Below, piece by piece: positions 36,690 to 46,533 of a DNA stretch of 64,000 bases (position 1 is the first letter of the stretch; every line of letters begins with the position of its first letter). A program made the position numbers and the translations under genes. The notes beneath the pieces were generated by a model. It had not been told where the DNA came from. It worked only from the letters and a program-made list of their open reading frames with translations, and did not search any database. The stretch lies in NCBI RefSeq assembly GCF_030848305.1, contig NZ_CP114598.1:558001-622000 (forward strand), given 5' to 3'. The DNA comes from Akkermansia muciniphila (GTDB taxonomy: Bacteria > Verrucomicrobiota > Verrucomicrobiia > Verrucomicrobiales > Akkermansiaceae).

Positions 36690-38126
36690 ATGAGCGATAC
36701 ACCTGACATGCCAGAGAACGGGAACACACAGAACCTGTTTGACTTCGACCGGAGCAAGGGAAACTTCTCCTTCCCGGAGCGCCATAAATTTGATGCCGGA
36801 TACGGCCTGACGGAGGCCACCATTGACTACATCTGCGACGTCAAGGACGACCCGGAATGGGTGCGCCAGTTCCGCAAAAACGCGCTTGCCGTTTTTGAAA
36901 GCAAGCCCATGCCCACCCACTGGGCTTCTCCGGATATTAAAAAAATAGATTTCTCCCAAATCCGCTACTACCTCTCCGACGGAGAACGGCCCAAACGAAG
37001 CTGGGACGACGTGCCGGAGGACGTCAAGCGCACCTTCGAACGCCTGGGCGTCCCGGAACAGGAACGCCAGTTTCTGGCGGGCGTGGAAGCCCAGTACGAC
37101 TCCGAATCCGCCTACTCTAACATGAAGGAGGAACTCCGCAGCCAGGGCGTTATCTTCGTCAACTCCACGGAAGGCCTGAAACACCATGAAGACGTCTTCC
37201 GCCCCTGGTTTGGAAAAGTCATTCCCACGGGAGACAACAAATTCTCCGCCCTGAACAGCGCGGTATTTTCCGGAGGTTCCTTTATTTACGTGCCCAAAGG
37301 GGTTAAACTCAAACATCCTCTCCAGGCCTACTTCCGCATCAACTCGGAAAATTTCGGGCAGTTCGAAAGAACTCTCATCATTGCGGACGAAGGCGCGGAA
37401 CTCATGTACATGGAAGGATGCACGGCTCCCCAGTTTGAAACTTCCACCCTCCACTCCGCCGTTGTGGAGCTGGTCGCGCTCAAGGGAGCGAAAATTCAGT
37501 ACGTCACCGTGCAAAACTGGTCCTCCAATGTCTTCAACATGGTCACCAAACGCGGCCTTGCCATGGAAGATGCGGAAATCCGCTGGATAGACTGCAACAT
37601 TGGCTCCGGCCTCACCATGAAATACCCGGCTGTGGTGCTCAAGGGCAGGCGCGCGCGCGGGGAAGTCATCTCCATCGCCCTGGCAAACACGGGCCAGCAT
37701 CAAGATACGGGGGCCAAAATGATCCATGCGGCGGACGACACTACGTCCAACATCGTTTCCAAATCCATCAGCATTGGCGAAGGGCGCGCCAGCTACCGGG
37801 GCCAGGTAATCATGGGCAAAGGGCTCAAGGGTTGCAAAAACAACACGGAATGCGACGCCCTTCTTCTGGCGGCCAACAGCCGTACGGACACCTACCCCGC
37901 CATCACGGTAAAAGGGGATGGAGGCACGGTGCAGCATGAGGCGTCCGTCTCCCAGGTCTCCGAAGAAATGCTTTTTTACATGCAGCAGCGGGGCATTCCG
38001 AAAGCTGCGGCGATGTCCCTGGCCGTCAATGGATTCATTAACGACCTCGTTCAGGAATTCCCCATGGAATACTCTGTGGAGCTGCGCAGGCTCATTGATC
38101 TGGAAATGGAAGACAGCATCGGATAA
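36690..38126 (+). CDS. sufB: Fe-S cluster assembly scaffold protein
   Basis: Core SufBCD component, 478 residues, with the right-handed beta-helix of the family. Landmarks are [36 protein letters not shown] and [18 protein letters not shown]. The C-terminal helical block [22 protein letters not shown] is standard. It lies between sufC and sufD. Confidence 0.97.
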   Translation: MSDTPDMPENGNTQNLFDFDRSKGNFSFPERHKFDAGYGLTEATIDYICDVKDDPEWVRQFRKNALAVFESKPMPTHWASPDIKKIDFSQIRYYLSDGERPKRSWDDVPEDVKRTFERLGVPEQERQFLAGVEAQYDSESAYSNMKEELRSQGVIFVNSTEGLKHHEDVFRPWFGKVIPTGDNKFSALNSAVFSGGSFIYVPKGVKLKHPLQAYFRINSENFGQFERTLIIADEGAELMYMEGCTAPQFETSTLHSAVVELVALKGAKIQYVTVQNWSSNVFNMVTKRGLAMEDAEIRWIDCNIGSGLTMKYPAVVLKGRRARGEVISIALANTGQHQDTGAKMIHAADDTTSNIVSKSISIGEGRASYRGQVIMGKGLKGCKNNTECDALLLAANSRTDTYPAITVKGDGGTVQHEASVSQVSEEMLFYMQQRGIPKAAAMSLAVNGFINDLVQEFPMEYSVELRRLIDLEMEDSIG

Positions 38127-38131
38127 GGAGG
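38125..38131 (+). promoter_or_regulatory. Strong Shine-Dalgarno of sufD
   Basis: AAGGAGG six bases before the sufD ATG. Most other genes here, including rplU and rpmA, lack such a site, which makes this one stand out. Confidence 0.75.
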
Positions 38132-38137
38132 GAAATA

Positions 38138-39391
38138 ATGGATCATTTGCTTAACGAAGAACAATTCCCCGCAGGCTTTCTTCCCGCATGGTTTGAAGCC
38201 CGGCGCCGCCATGCCCTGGAGCAGGCGGAACAGCTTCCGGAACCTTCCCGCCATATGGAATCCTGGCGTTTCGGCGCCCCCGGCAACGAATCCCTGGAAC
38301 ATGTGGAAGCGGCTCCTCCTGCAGATCCGGAAACCTTGGCCCCCATCATCAGGGAACGTGCCTCCATGCCGGAGGCCCTCCGCATTGTCTACGCCAACGG
38401 AATCCCCGTTTCCATCCCGGAAGAACTGCCGGAAGGGCTTTCCGTAATGGATATGGAAGACTTTGTGCTGCAATGCCCGGACACCGCCCGGAAATACCTG
38501 GAAACAGAGACGGAAACGCTCGGTTCCGAAAAACTGTCGGCATTGGCTACGGCCCTCCAGCACAACGGGCTGGTTATTATGGCGGGCAGGGAAATCTCCC
38601 TCCCTCTGGAAATACTCCACTTCATTTCCGGAGATAACGTGGCCGTTTTTCCCTCCACGCTGCTCATTGCGGAAACCGGAAGCCGCCTGCGTATTCTGGA
38701 ACGCCACATTAGCGCAGACCATGGCCGCCAATTCTGCGGAGCGCTCCAGCAGTACCATCTTTCCTCCGCGTCATCTGTCAAATACGCGCTGGTTCAGGAA
38801 CTTAACAGCCATTCCCGTGCCGTGGAGCTTTCCCATATGATGGCGGATGATTCCGCGGAAATGGAACATCTCGTCAGCCATCCCGGCGCGGCATGGGTCA
38901 GGCAGGAGACGGTCTGCATCCTGAACGGAGACGGCGCAGGAGTCCGCCTGCTTTCCGCCAACCATCTCAAGGAAAACAAGAAGCTGGACCAGAGAACCTG
39001 CCAGAAGCACCTTTACCGCGGAGCCTCCAGCAACCTGCTTTACGCCAACGTGCTTGACGACGAAGCCAGCAGCATTTTCAGCGGCATGATCCTGGTGGCG
39101 GAAGGAGCGCATGACACCAGCGCCTATCAAAGCAACCGTAATCTCATTCTCAGCCCCAGAGCGGAAGCCAACTCCATTCCCGGCCTGGAAATCCTGGCGG
39201 ACAGAGTGCAGTGTTCGCACGGTTCCGCCACATCCTCCATTTCTCCGGAAGAAATCTTCTACCTGCTTTCACGGGGAATTCCGGAGCAGACGGCGCGCAG
39301 CATGATTGCCCAGGGCTTCCTGAAACATGCCTTGAACCAATTTGGCGATGAGACCATACGTGCCGCGGTAGAAAGCCTTATCCTGCCCTGA
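38138..39391 (+). CDS. sufD: Fe-S cluster assembly protein
   Basis: Third SufBCD component, 417 residues, sharing the beta-helix with SufB. The C-terminal landmarks are HTSAYQSNRNLILSPRAEAN (with T/D and variation), PGLEILADRVQCSHGSATSSIS and YLLSRGIPEQTARSMIAQGF. The start has a strong ribosome binding site. No sufS or sufE follows; the facing gene is a membrane protein. Confidence 0.95.
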   Translation: MDHLLNEEQFPAGFLPAWFEARRRHALEQAEQLPEPSRHMESWRFGAPGNESLEHVEAAPPADPETLAPIIRERASMPEALRIVYANGIPVSIPEELPEGLSVMDMEDFVLQCPDTARKYLETETETLGSEKLSALATALQHNGLVIMAGREISLPLEILHFISGDNVAVFPSTLLIAETGSRLRILERHISADHGRQFCGALQQYHLSSASSVKYALVQELNSHSRAVELSHMMADDSAEMEHLVSHPGAAWVRQETVCILNGDGAGVRLLSANHLKENKKLDQRTCQKHLYRGASSNLLYANVLDDEASSIFSGMILVAEGAHDTSAYQSNRNLILSPRAEANSIPGLEILADRVQCSHGSATSSISPEEIFYLLSRGIPEQTARSMIAQGFLKHALNQFGDETIRAAVESLILP

Positions 39392-39434
39392 CCGCTATTT
39401 CATGAAAACAAAAAAGACGGAGAGAAGGTCCTCC

Positions 39435-41693
39435 CTATCCCCTCTTTCCCGTCCTGGCATTCATGCGCCGCTGCAAGAAAACTGTCACAAGCAGAAACAG
39501 GGCCGTTCCCCCCATCATGCTGTAATACCATTCACGGTAAGGCGTATGGTACTGAAGGAGGATTTCCGTCTGCTGCTCCGAATCCGGGACAGAAACAAGA
39601 ATGGAATAACGCTCAGTACTGGATAAAGGAAGCTCTTCCCCCTTCCCGGTGCGGGCGCTCCATCCCCTGGAATAGCTCTCAAGCACAGACAATTCCTTTG
39701 TTCCTGGCGGCACGGTAACATGGATTTTATTATTCGTTCTCCAATCCGGAACAACAGGGGAAAAATGATTTTCTTCCCCTTGGGCGCGGACGAAATAGCG
39801 TCCACGGTACAAGGGATTTTCCAGCAAGAAGAAATTTCCCGTTTCCTGAACCAGAATCCACCCGTCAAGGCGTGGTTTTCCGGCTCTGGCATCGCACAGC
39901 AAATGGGAAATGCCGGCCATGGCATAATCTTTCGGATGATAATGTCCATCCGACAAAGGTCTCAAATATTTGGGCTGTACCGTTTCATAGCCTGAAGCCA
40001 ATCTTATTCCATATGTGGATAAATGATTGGTACATAGAAAATCCAAATCATTATGAGGATTGACGATGACAACGGCGCCATCCCCCACATGACCGCGGAA
40101 CTCGGGCATCCATTTCGGTTCTTTATAAAGACAGCCACTTTCCGGTTTATCGGAATAGGCAAGCCAAGAAGAAGAAAACACCAGCTGCTCCCCAAAGGTA
40201 CATAACACCACAAGTCCCGCCCACCACTTCGGATAACGGCTGGACATATTCAGGCGGGAACAAGCCCAGCCCCCTATGCCGACCAAAAAAATTAATGAAA
40301 CATTGCGCCAATCCCAAATCATCAACTGGTCCAGGAGACGCTCGCTTCTGAACAAATACCAGGAATGACGGTATTGTTGCTGAGAAGTCGTTATGTTTCC
40401 GTCAATAAAGCCATGCAATTTTAACAGCAATGGTTCATGGAAGCACTGAACGGCTACCGACACGCCAAGCCATACGCACAAGATTCCAATTCCCCACCAG
40501 GCAAGTCTGCGCCAGACAGGAAGAGCTGGCTGCCGCCCAAGGTCAAATAACTGCCATCCGGCAAGCCAGCTCATTCCAAAGGCCATCACAACCGTGGAAC
40601 GTGAATAAAGAAAAGTAGAAAGAGGAGTGCATGAAATAATGAAACTGACAAGAAAACAGAACTTGGCCGTCAACGGTGCCCGTCGGTTAAACAATGCCAG
40701 AACAGCCAGCACGAAAACAACTCCTCCACCAAACTTGATATCGAACAAATCAGCGCCGATCACTTTGGGAATACTGATTGTCTGAGGAATGCCGAAGAGC
40801 GTCGGCATCACAGACGTGACCAAAAAAGGAAGATTTTCCAGTCCCCAGACAAACGGCAGGCTTTTACAGCCTTCCATACGCGGCAGGGTATCCACAAAAA
40901 CGTCCAAGGAAAGCAACGCCGCCAAAAATCCGGAGATCAAATAAAAAGAAGATGATTTCAGAAAAACTTTCCAAGACCAGCGATCTGTCCGTTTCCACCA
41001 ATCCGCAAGAAACACGCACAGCACCAAAAGAAAAACAAAGAGACACGCTTGCAGATGGCCGCCTCTGAATCCAAGAGCAATAAAAAGAATAGAGGGAATA
41101 TGCACCCATTTGTTTTTTCTTCTCCCTTCCAACAGGGACCAGACAATCAACGGAGCCCAAATCATTCCACCAAGCCACCGGTCATATATCCACATAATAA
41201 ACTGGGAATAAAAACTGAAACTCACGGCTCCCAGCAATACGTACGGAACGGGAATTCCCCTGGATTTCAGCAGAAGGATCATCCCCAGCCCCGCTATAAA
41301 AAACTGCATCCAGATTCCCGCATCCCATGCCGTCCAGAAAGGAAGAAAACCAAATAACCAATGATGCCAATCCCCCGGGCTTAACATGGTGTTTTCCGGC
41401 AGGGAAGTGCCATTGTGGGTATAAGGGTTCCATCCCATATACCCGTCACTTTGCCAGGACTGCTGCATCGCCCAGCTATAAGGCAAATATTGCGAAGCCC
41501 CATCCACGTTATATTGGTTATGGACTTCCTCCATTGGCTGAACCGCGAAAGGTCTGAACAGGCACTCCACACAATCCACCGGAGCTAAAACCTTTCCCCC
41601 GAACACGGCAGGAGCAAAAAAAAGCAGTACAAGCGCAGCCCAAATGATTATCCCCCACCACAAGGAAACTTTTTCTATTTTTTTACAATTCAT
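39435..41693 (-). CDS. YfhO-like multi-pass membrane protein
   Basis: Polytopic membrane protein of 752 residues with roughly a dozen hydrophobic helices and a soluble, beta-rich C-terminal region (about 520-700) before a last helix. The pattern matches the YfhO family of GT-C-like putative lipid-linked sugar transferases, with VDCVECLFRPF and NPYTHNGTSLPENTMLSPGD in the first external loops. The gene is more AT-rich than its neighbours and uses codons unlike them, so recent acquisition is possible. Its sugar and acceptor are unknown. Confidence 0.75.
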   Translation of the reverse strand: MNCKKIEKVSLWWGIIIWAALVLLFFAPAVFGGKVLAPVDCVECLFRPFAVQPMEEVHNQYNVDGASQYLPYSWAMQQSWQSDGYMGWNPYTHNGTSLPENTMLSPGDWHHWLFGFLPFWTAWDAGIWMQFFIAGLGMILLLKSRGIPVPYVLLGAVSFSFYSQFIMWIYDRWLGGMIWAPLIVWSLLEGRRKNKWVHIPSILFIALGFRGGHLQACLFVFLLVLCVFLADWWKRTDRWSWKVFLKSSSFYLISGFLAALLSLDVFVDTLPRMEGCKSLPFVWGLENLPFLVTSVMPTLFGIPQTISIPKVIGADLFDIKFGGGVVFVLAVLALFNRRAPLTAKFCFLVSFIISCTPLSTFLYSRSTVVMAFGMSWLAGWQLFDLGRQPALPVWRRLAWWGIGILCVWLGVSVAVQCFHEPLLLKLHGFIDGNITTSQQQYRHSWYLFRSERLLDQLMIWDWRNVSLIFLVGIGGWACSRLNMSSRYPKWWAGLVVLCTFGEQLVFSSSWLAYSDKPESGCLYKEPKWMPEFRGHVGDGAVVIVNPHNDLDFLCTNHLSTYGIRLASGYETVQPKYLRPLSDGHYHPKDYAMAGISHLLCDARAGKPRLDGWILVQETGNFFLLENPLYRGRYFVRAQGEENHFSPVVPDWRTNNKIHVTVPPGTKELSVLESYSRGWSARTGKGEELPLSSTERYSILVSVPDSEQQTEILLQYHTPYREWYYSMMGGTALFLLVTVFLQRRMNARTGKRG

Positions 41694-41845
41694 TTATCAT
41701 AAAATCTGGCATTGGCCCCATGCATACCCGAATCAAATCCCTGCAAAGGAACGAATGAATTTTCCCACAGAATTGTTAAAAACCGGCATCTATCGTTCTC
41801 CTTCAATTCAGGAATCAAATCAACGTATCGGAACGCCTTTTTTTA

Positions 41846-41861
41846 GCGGATTTACAATCCG
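41846..41861 (+). repeat. Left copy of 16-bp inverted repeat
   Basis: GCGGATTTACAATCCG. It is itself a hairpin (CGGATT/AATCCG) and is the exact reverse complement of 42129-42144. Confidence 0.85.
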
Positions 41862-42128
41862 GAGTCAAGTTGTAACTCTAAGGGAAAAGAACTTGCAACG
41901 TTGTTCCTTTACGTATCAGGGGATTTTATGCAGAACAAAAATCTGCCTGGGCGCACCCTTGTGACGTGAACACAGAAAATTTCTACGATCTCCGGGCTTG
42001 AAGTAGAATTTTGGCAAATCCTCTTTCATGGAGTCCGTTGCATGTTAAAGCGGAGCCTCGTTCCAATAACTGTGAAGATCGGCACTTTCTCTGAGAACAA
42101 GATGACTTTTCCCGTTTCCTATCCGTAA

Positions 42129-42144
42129 CGGATTGTAAATCCGC
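42129..42144 (-). repeat. Right copy of 16-bp inverted repeat
   Basis: Plus strand CGGATTGTAAATCCGC. It is preceded by ATCCGTAA, so three alternating ATCCG/CGGAT units stand in a row and can form alternative hairpins. Confidence 0.85.
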
Positions 42145-42501
42145 CCTCCCCCTCAAGGAAGAGCTGTCTTATTGAAAAACGCTTCACCAGGAACTATTTT
42201 CATTCTGAATTTCCGGTTCAGCATCTTGAGCAATGCATCAAAAAATCTGGCGGGGATGATAAGAAATAGCCTTGCCGCCGGTTGATGACCTGTCCGACAA
42301 ATAAATTGAGGGAACAAATACTGGTGGTTCGTCATTCCACATAAAGAAAGAAGAACCAGAACAAACAGGAACAGCGTGAATAAATAAGTAATCCGAAATA
42401 AAAGGAAACCGGCAGGTTCGCCATGTGAGCCTCTCATCCGGCAAGGAAAGAGAAACTGTTTTTTGAAACAGGGGAGAGTGTTCCTCCGTTATTATTATCG
42501 T

Positions 42502-43995
42502 ATGGTCACCTTTTACAACATCACTCTCTCCGCCGCCTTTTCCCTGCTGATGCTGTCTGTGGCGGAAGCGGCACGGCCCAATGTGGTCCTCATCAATGCG
42601 GATGATCTTGGCTGGGCGGAAGTGGGCTGCTACGGCCAGAAAAAAATTAAAACCCCGAACATTGACAGGCTGGCATCCGAAGGACAGCGATGGGTTTATT
42701 TCTATTCCGGGGCTCCGGTTTGTTCCCCCTCCCGCAACGTGCTGATGACGGGCAAGCATACGGGCAGCTGCGACGTACAGGATTTGAAACGCGTGGACGC
42801 GGGCGAAAACTGGCGCGACCTCAAAGGAGACTGGCCTATCGAAGAAAAAACCTACACTCTGCCGGAAGCCATGAAAAAAGCCGGTTACGCCACAGCGGTA
42901 TTCGGTAAATGGGGTATTGGGGATTTCGGCTCCACCGGAGCGCCGGACAAACACGGCGTGGACAGGTTCTATGGCTACACGGACCAGAAAGCCTGCCACA
43001 CCTACTATCCTCCATACCTCTGGAATAACGGAAAGAAAGAAGTTCTCAACACTTCCCTGACAGCCGCCACCATCGGACACGGTTCCCAGCCCAAAGGGGA
43101 AGTTCTGGCGGACACCTACCGCGCGGAACAGCACAGTTCCGATCTTATTGCGGATAAAATGCTGGAATTTGTGAGGGAAAAGGCCCATGGCAAACAACCG
43201 TTTTTCCTGTATTACGCCCCGCTGGAACCCCATGTGGCTATGCAGCCTCTTCAGGAATGGATTGACCGCTATCCCCGCGAATGGGACCCATCCCCCTACC
43301 GCGGCAACCGGGGCTATCTGCCCCATCCCCGCCCCCGGGCCGCCTATGCAGGCATGATTTCCCAGATGGACCACAACGTGGGACGCCTGCTGGACACGCT
43401 GAAAGCCTGCGGCCTGGACAAAAACACCATCGTCATTTTTACCAGTGACAACGGCACCACCCATGATGCAGGAGGGGTGGACCACCGTTTTTTCAACTCC
43501 GTAGCCGATCTCAAAGGATTGAAAGGACAGCTTTATGAAGGCGGCATACGTGTCCCCGGCATTATCCGCTGGCCTGGGAAAATAGCTCCGGGAAAAACCA
43601 TTGCCCAGCCGGCCTTCCATGCGGACGTGATGCCTACGCTGTGCGCTCTGACGGGAGCGGATGCAGGTTCCCCGCTGGGAACGGACCTCTCCCCTGTCCT
43701 TCTGGGTAAAAAATCCGCCCTGCATGACAGGAAACCCCTGGTTTGGGCAGGAGGAGGCTACGGCGGCCAGGTAGCCGTCCGTTTCGACTCCAAGAAAGTC
43801 ATCCGCCGCAACCTGTTTCCCGGTAAAAAACCGGACAACTGGGAAGTGTACGATATCGTGAAAGACCCCGCAGAGAAAAATAATATCGCCGCAGAAAACC
43901 GTGACCTGATCAACAGAGCCATCGCCATTCTGGACAGGGAATACCAACCCGCCCCCGGATTCCAGGCCCTGCGTTACAGGGCCCCGGAACAATAG
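42502..43995 (+). CDS. Secreted sulfatase, Cys-type
   Basis: Second arylsulfatase-family enzyme, 497 residues. A signal peptide (LSAAFSLLMLSVAEA) precedes ADDLGWAEVGCYG, the formylglycine motif CSPSR, GKWGIGDFG, FTSDNGTTHDAGG and LYEGGIRVPG. An ATG at 42463 would add 13 residues ahead of the signal peptide, so I use 42502. It is related to but distinct from the truncated sulfatase at 1-1249. It probably desulfates host glycans. A long antisense frame covers it and is a shadow. Confidence 0.93.
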   Translation: MVTFYNITLSAAFSLLMLSVAEAARPNVVLINADDLGWAEVGCYGQKKIKTPNIDRLASEGQRWVYFYSGAPVCSPSRNVLMTGKHTGSCDVQDLKRVDAGENWRDLKGDWPIEEKTYTLPEAMKKAGYATAVFGKWGIGDFGSTGAPDKHGVDRFYGYTDQKACHTYYPPYLWNNGKKEVLNTSLTAATIGHGSQPKGEVLADTYRAEQHSSDLIADKMLEFVREKAHGKQPFFLYYAPLEPHVAMQPLQEWIDRYPREWDPSPYRGNRGYLPHPRPRAAYAGMISQMDHNVGRLLDTLKACGLDKNTIVIFTSDNGTTHDAGGVDHRFFNSVADLKGLKGQLYEGGIRVPGIIRWPGKIAPGKTIAQPAFHADVMPTLCALTGADAGSPLGTDLSPVLLGKKSALHDRKPLVWAGGGYGGQVAVRFDSKKVIRRNLFPGKKPDNWEVYDIVKDPAEKNNIAAENRDLINRAIAILDREYQPAPGFQALRYRAPEQ

Positions 43996-44052
43996 CCGAA
44001 CAAGAAAGCGGGAAAGAAGGCCCCACGATCCGCCTCCGCCGCCATTCTGCCC

Positions 44053-44080
44053 TTGACGCGAACGGCTCCGGGATTAGTCT
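44053..44080 (+). promoter_or_regulatory. Candidate bioB promoter
   Basis: TTGACG, 16 bases, TAGTCT. The predicted start point falls at or within a base or two of the bioB ATG, so the transcript could be leaderless. Confidence 0.4.
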
Positions 44081-44087
44081 TTCACTC

Positions 44088-45053
44088 ATGAGTCTGACAT
44101 CTTCCCTCCTTTCCAGGGTTCTCGGGGGCGGTTCCTGCTCCAGAGAAGAATTGATAGCCCTCAGCCGGGAACCGCTGGAAGAGTTGTGCCAGGCGGCCAA
44201 CGCCATCCGGGAACATTTCTGCGGGAATATCTTCGACCTCTGCACCATCATCAACGGCCGCAGCGGCAAATGTTCGGAAAACTGCAAATACTGCGCCCAG
44301 TCCGCCCACTACTCCACGGCAGTGGAGGAATATCCCCTTTTAAGTGATGAAGCCCTCCTGGCGGGGGCCAGGTACAATGACGAACGCGGCATTCTGCGTT
44401 ACTCCATCGTCACCTCCGGCAAGAGGCTGACGGATGAAAACGTGGACCGGCTCTGCGCCAGTTACCGGCACATCGCCGAACATTGCGGCATCTCTCTCTG
44501 CGCCTCCCACGGCCTTATTTCCAAGAAGCACTGCGAGCAGTTGAAAGCCGCGGGCGTTTCACGCTACCACAATAACCTGGAAACCTCCCGCCGCAATTTT
44601 CCAAACGTTTGCACCACCCATACGTACGACGACAAACTGCAAACCATCAAATGGGCGCTGGAAGCCGGGCTGGAAGTTTGCAGCGGCGGCATCATGGGGC
44701 TTGGAGAAACCATGGAGGACCGGATAGACATGTACATGGACATTGCCGCGCTGGGCATCAAATCCATGCCCGTCAACTTTCTGACCCCCATTCCCGGAAC
44801 GCCGTACGCGAACATGACTCCTCTGGGAGAGGAAGAGCAGCTGCGCATCGTGGCCCTGGTGCGGTTCATCATGCCGGACGGCTTCGTCCGCATCGCCGCC
44901 GGAAGGAACACCATGAAGGACCACGGCAGGAAAATCTTCATGTCCGGAGCGAATGCCGCCATCTCCGGAGACATGCTCACCACCGCCGGCGTCACCATCC
45001 GGGAAGACCTGGCCATGCTGGCGGAACTGGGATATGAAGTCCGCATGAAATAA
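44088..45053 (+). CDS. bioB: Biotin synthase
   Basis: Radical-SAM enzyme that inserts sulfur into dethiobiotin. The 321 residues contain the cluster motif CSENCKYC, GICASHG-like ISLCASHG, YHNNLETS and the C-terminal SANAAISGDMLTTAG-type block (MSGANAAISGDMLTTAG). bioA follows 28 bases downstream. The rest of the biotin pathway is not in the window. Confidence 0.96.
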   Translation: MSLTSSLLSRVLGGGSCSREELIALSREPLEELCQAANAIREHFCGNIFDLCTIINGRSGKCSENCKYCAQSAHYSTAVEEYPLLSDEALLAGARYNDERGILRYSIVTSGKRLTDENVDRLCASYRHIAEHCGISLCASHGLISKKHCEQLKAAGVSRYHNNLETSRRNFPNVCTTHTYDDKLQTIKWALEAGLEVCSGGIMGLGETMEDRIDMYMDIAALGIKSMPVNFLTPIPGTPYANMTPLGEEEQLRIVALVRFIMPDGFVRIAAGRNTMKDHGRKIFMSGANAAISGDMLTTAGVTIREDLAMLAELGYEVRMK

Positions 45054-45081
45054 AATCCGCCCCACTTCCGCGACTTTTGCC

Positions 45082-46431
45082 ATGAACCACTCCGACTGGT
45101 CAAAAAAAGATCTGGAATACATCTGGCATCCCTGTTCCCAGATGAAGGATTACGAAACGCTGCCTCCTATCGTGATCGACCACGGGAAAGGCGTCAGCCT
45201 GTATGATGTGGACGGGAAACGCTATCTGGACGTGGTCAGCTCCTGGTGGTGCAACCTGCTGGGCCACTCCCACCCCAAAATCAACCGCGCCATCAAGGAA
45301 CAGCTTGATTCCCTGGAGCATGTCATCTTCGCCAACTTCTCGCACAGGCCGGCTATCACCCTGTGTGAAGAACTGATGAAGAAAATTCCGCGGGGGCTCT
45401 GCAAATTCAATTTCTCCGATAACGGTTCGGCATCCATCGAATCCGCGATGAAAATGAGTTTCCAATACCACTACCAGACCGGAAACCGCCAGAAAGTACG
45501 TTTCATGTCCCTGAGCGACGCCTATCACGGAGAAACCCTGGGAGCCCTCTCCGCAGGAGGCCTGGACCTGTACTCGGAACTTTACAGGCCTCTTCTGCTG
45601 GACATCGTGCGCATTCCCGCCCCGGATTGCTACCGCTGCCCCAAGGGGAACAAACGCGGCTGCTGCCAGGCGGAATGCATTGACGCGGCACAGGAAGCCT
45701 TTGCGCGCCATGGAGACGAATGCGCAGCCCTGCTGGTGGAACCCCTGCTCCAGGGCTCCGCGGGCATGCGGATGTACCCTCCCGCCTATCTGGCGAAACT
45801 GCGCTCCCTGTGCGACGCCTACAACGTGCACCTCATCGCGGATGAAATCGCCACCGGTTTTGGCCGTACGGGGAGCATGTTCGCCTGTGACCAGGCCGGC
45901 GTTTCCCCGGACATCATGTGCGTCTCCAAAGGGCTCACGGGCGGTTATATGCCCATGTCCATCACCATCACCACGCAGAAAATTTACGACGCCTTTTATG
46001 CGGACTACAGGGAAGGAAAAGCGTTCATGCACAGCCATACCTATTCCGGCAATCCGCTGGGGTGCTCCGCCGCTCTCGCCGTGCTGAAGGTCCTGGACGA
46101 GGAACAAATCATTCCCCGGGCGCAGGAAAAGGCCCCTCTTTTCCGACGGATGATTATGGAGACCCTGGGGGATCATCCCCACGTGGGGGAAATACGCAGC
46201 CTGGGACTGGTGAACGCCATTGAACTGGTGGAAAACAGGGAAACCAAAAAAAGCTTTCCGTCCGAACAACGGATGGGATACCGGATTTACAGGGAAGCCC
46301 TTAAACGGGGACTGCTGCTCCGCCCCCTGGGCGACGTCCTGTATTTCAATCCCCCCCTCGTTATTTCTCCAGAGGAAATGGAGGAAGCCGTATCCATCTG
46401 CGCTTCCTGCATCCGCAAGGTGCTGGGCTGA
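45082..46431 (+). CDS. bioA: Adenosylmethionine-8-amino-7-oxononanoate aminotransferase
   Basis: PLP aminotransferase making 7,8-diaminopelargonate, 449 residues. WHPCSQMKDY at the start, SSWWCNLLGHSHPKIN, FSDNGSASIESAMKM, the HGETLGALS-type loop (YHGETLGALS), DEIATGFGRTG and the PLP lysine in VSKGLTGGYMP are the expected order. It follows bioB directly and likely shares its promoter. Confidence 0.96.
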   Translation: MNHSDWSKKDLEYIWHPCSQMKDYETLPPIVIDHGKGVSLYDVDGKRYLDVVSSWWCNLLGHSHPKINRAIKEQLDSLEHVIFANFSHRPAITLCEELMKKIPRGLCKFNFSDNGSASIESAMKMSFQYHYQTGNRQKVRFMSLSDAYHGETLGALSAGGLDLYSELYRPLLLDIVRIPAPDCYRCPKGNKRGCCQAECIDAAQEAFARHGDECAALLVEPLLQGSAGMRMYPPAYLAKLRSLCDAYNVHLIADEIATGFGRTGSMFACDQAGVSPDIMCVSKGLTGGYMPMSITITTQKIYDAFYADYREGKAFMHSHTYSGNPLGCSAALAVLKVLDEEQIIPRAQEKAPLFRRMIMETLGDHPHVGEIRSLGLVNAIELVENRETKKSFPSEQRMGYRIYREALKRGLLLRPLGDVLYFNPPLVISPEEMEEAVSICASCIRKVLG

Positions 46432-46533
46432 GCTGCCGCCCCGGTAATAATATATGCTTCCTTTTTTAAAGGAAAAATGCAACTTTATTAAAAAAGGGGG
46501 GTTTGTAAAAGTACCCTGTAATCTTATACCGCC

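Larger units (their letters stand above)
41694..42501. other. Non-coding AT-rich segment with inverted repeats
   Basis: About 800 bases upstream of both flanking genes, with no convincing coding frame. It carries a pair of identical 16-bp inverted repeats 299 bases apart end to end. Short open frames within it have no recognisable domain. It may be the remnant of a mobile element. Confidence 0.55.

Noticed and set aside
42153-42437. 94-codon minus-strand frame in the repeat region
   Set aside because: A hydrophobic patch but no domain; it crosses one edge of the repeat pair and looks random. A decayed transposase cannot be excluded.
42238-43992. 584-codon antisense frame over the second sulfatase
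   Set aside because: Shadow frame; the plus strand has signal peptide and CSPSR motif.
46503-46530. TTGTAA-16-TATACC as promoter of the secreted protein at 46534
   Set aside because: The start point would fall inside the coding region, so it is not a usable promoter for that ATG.
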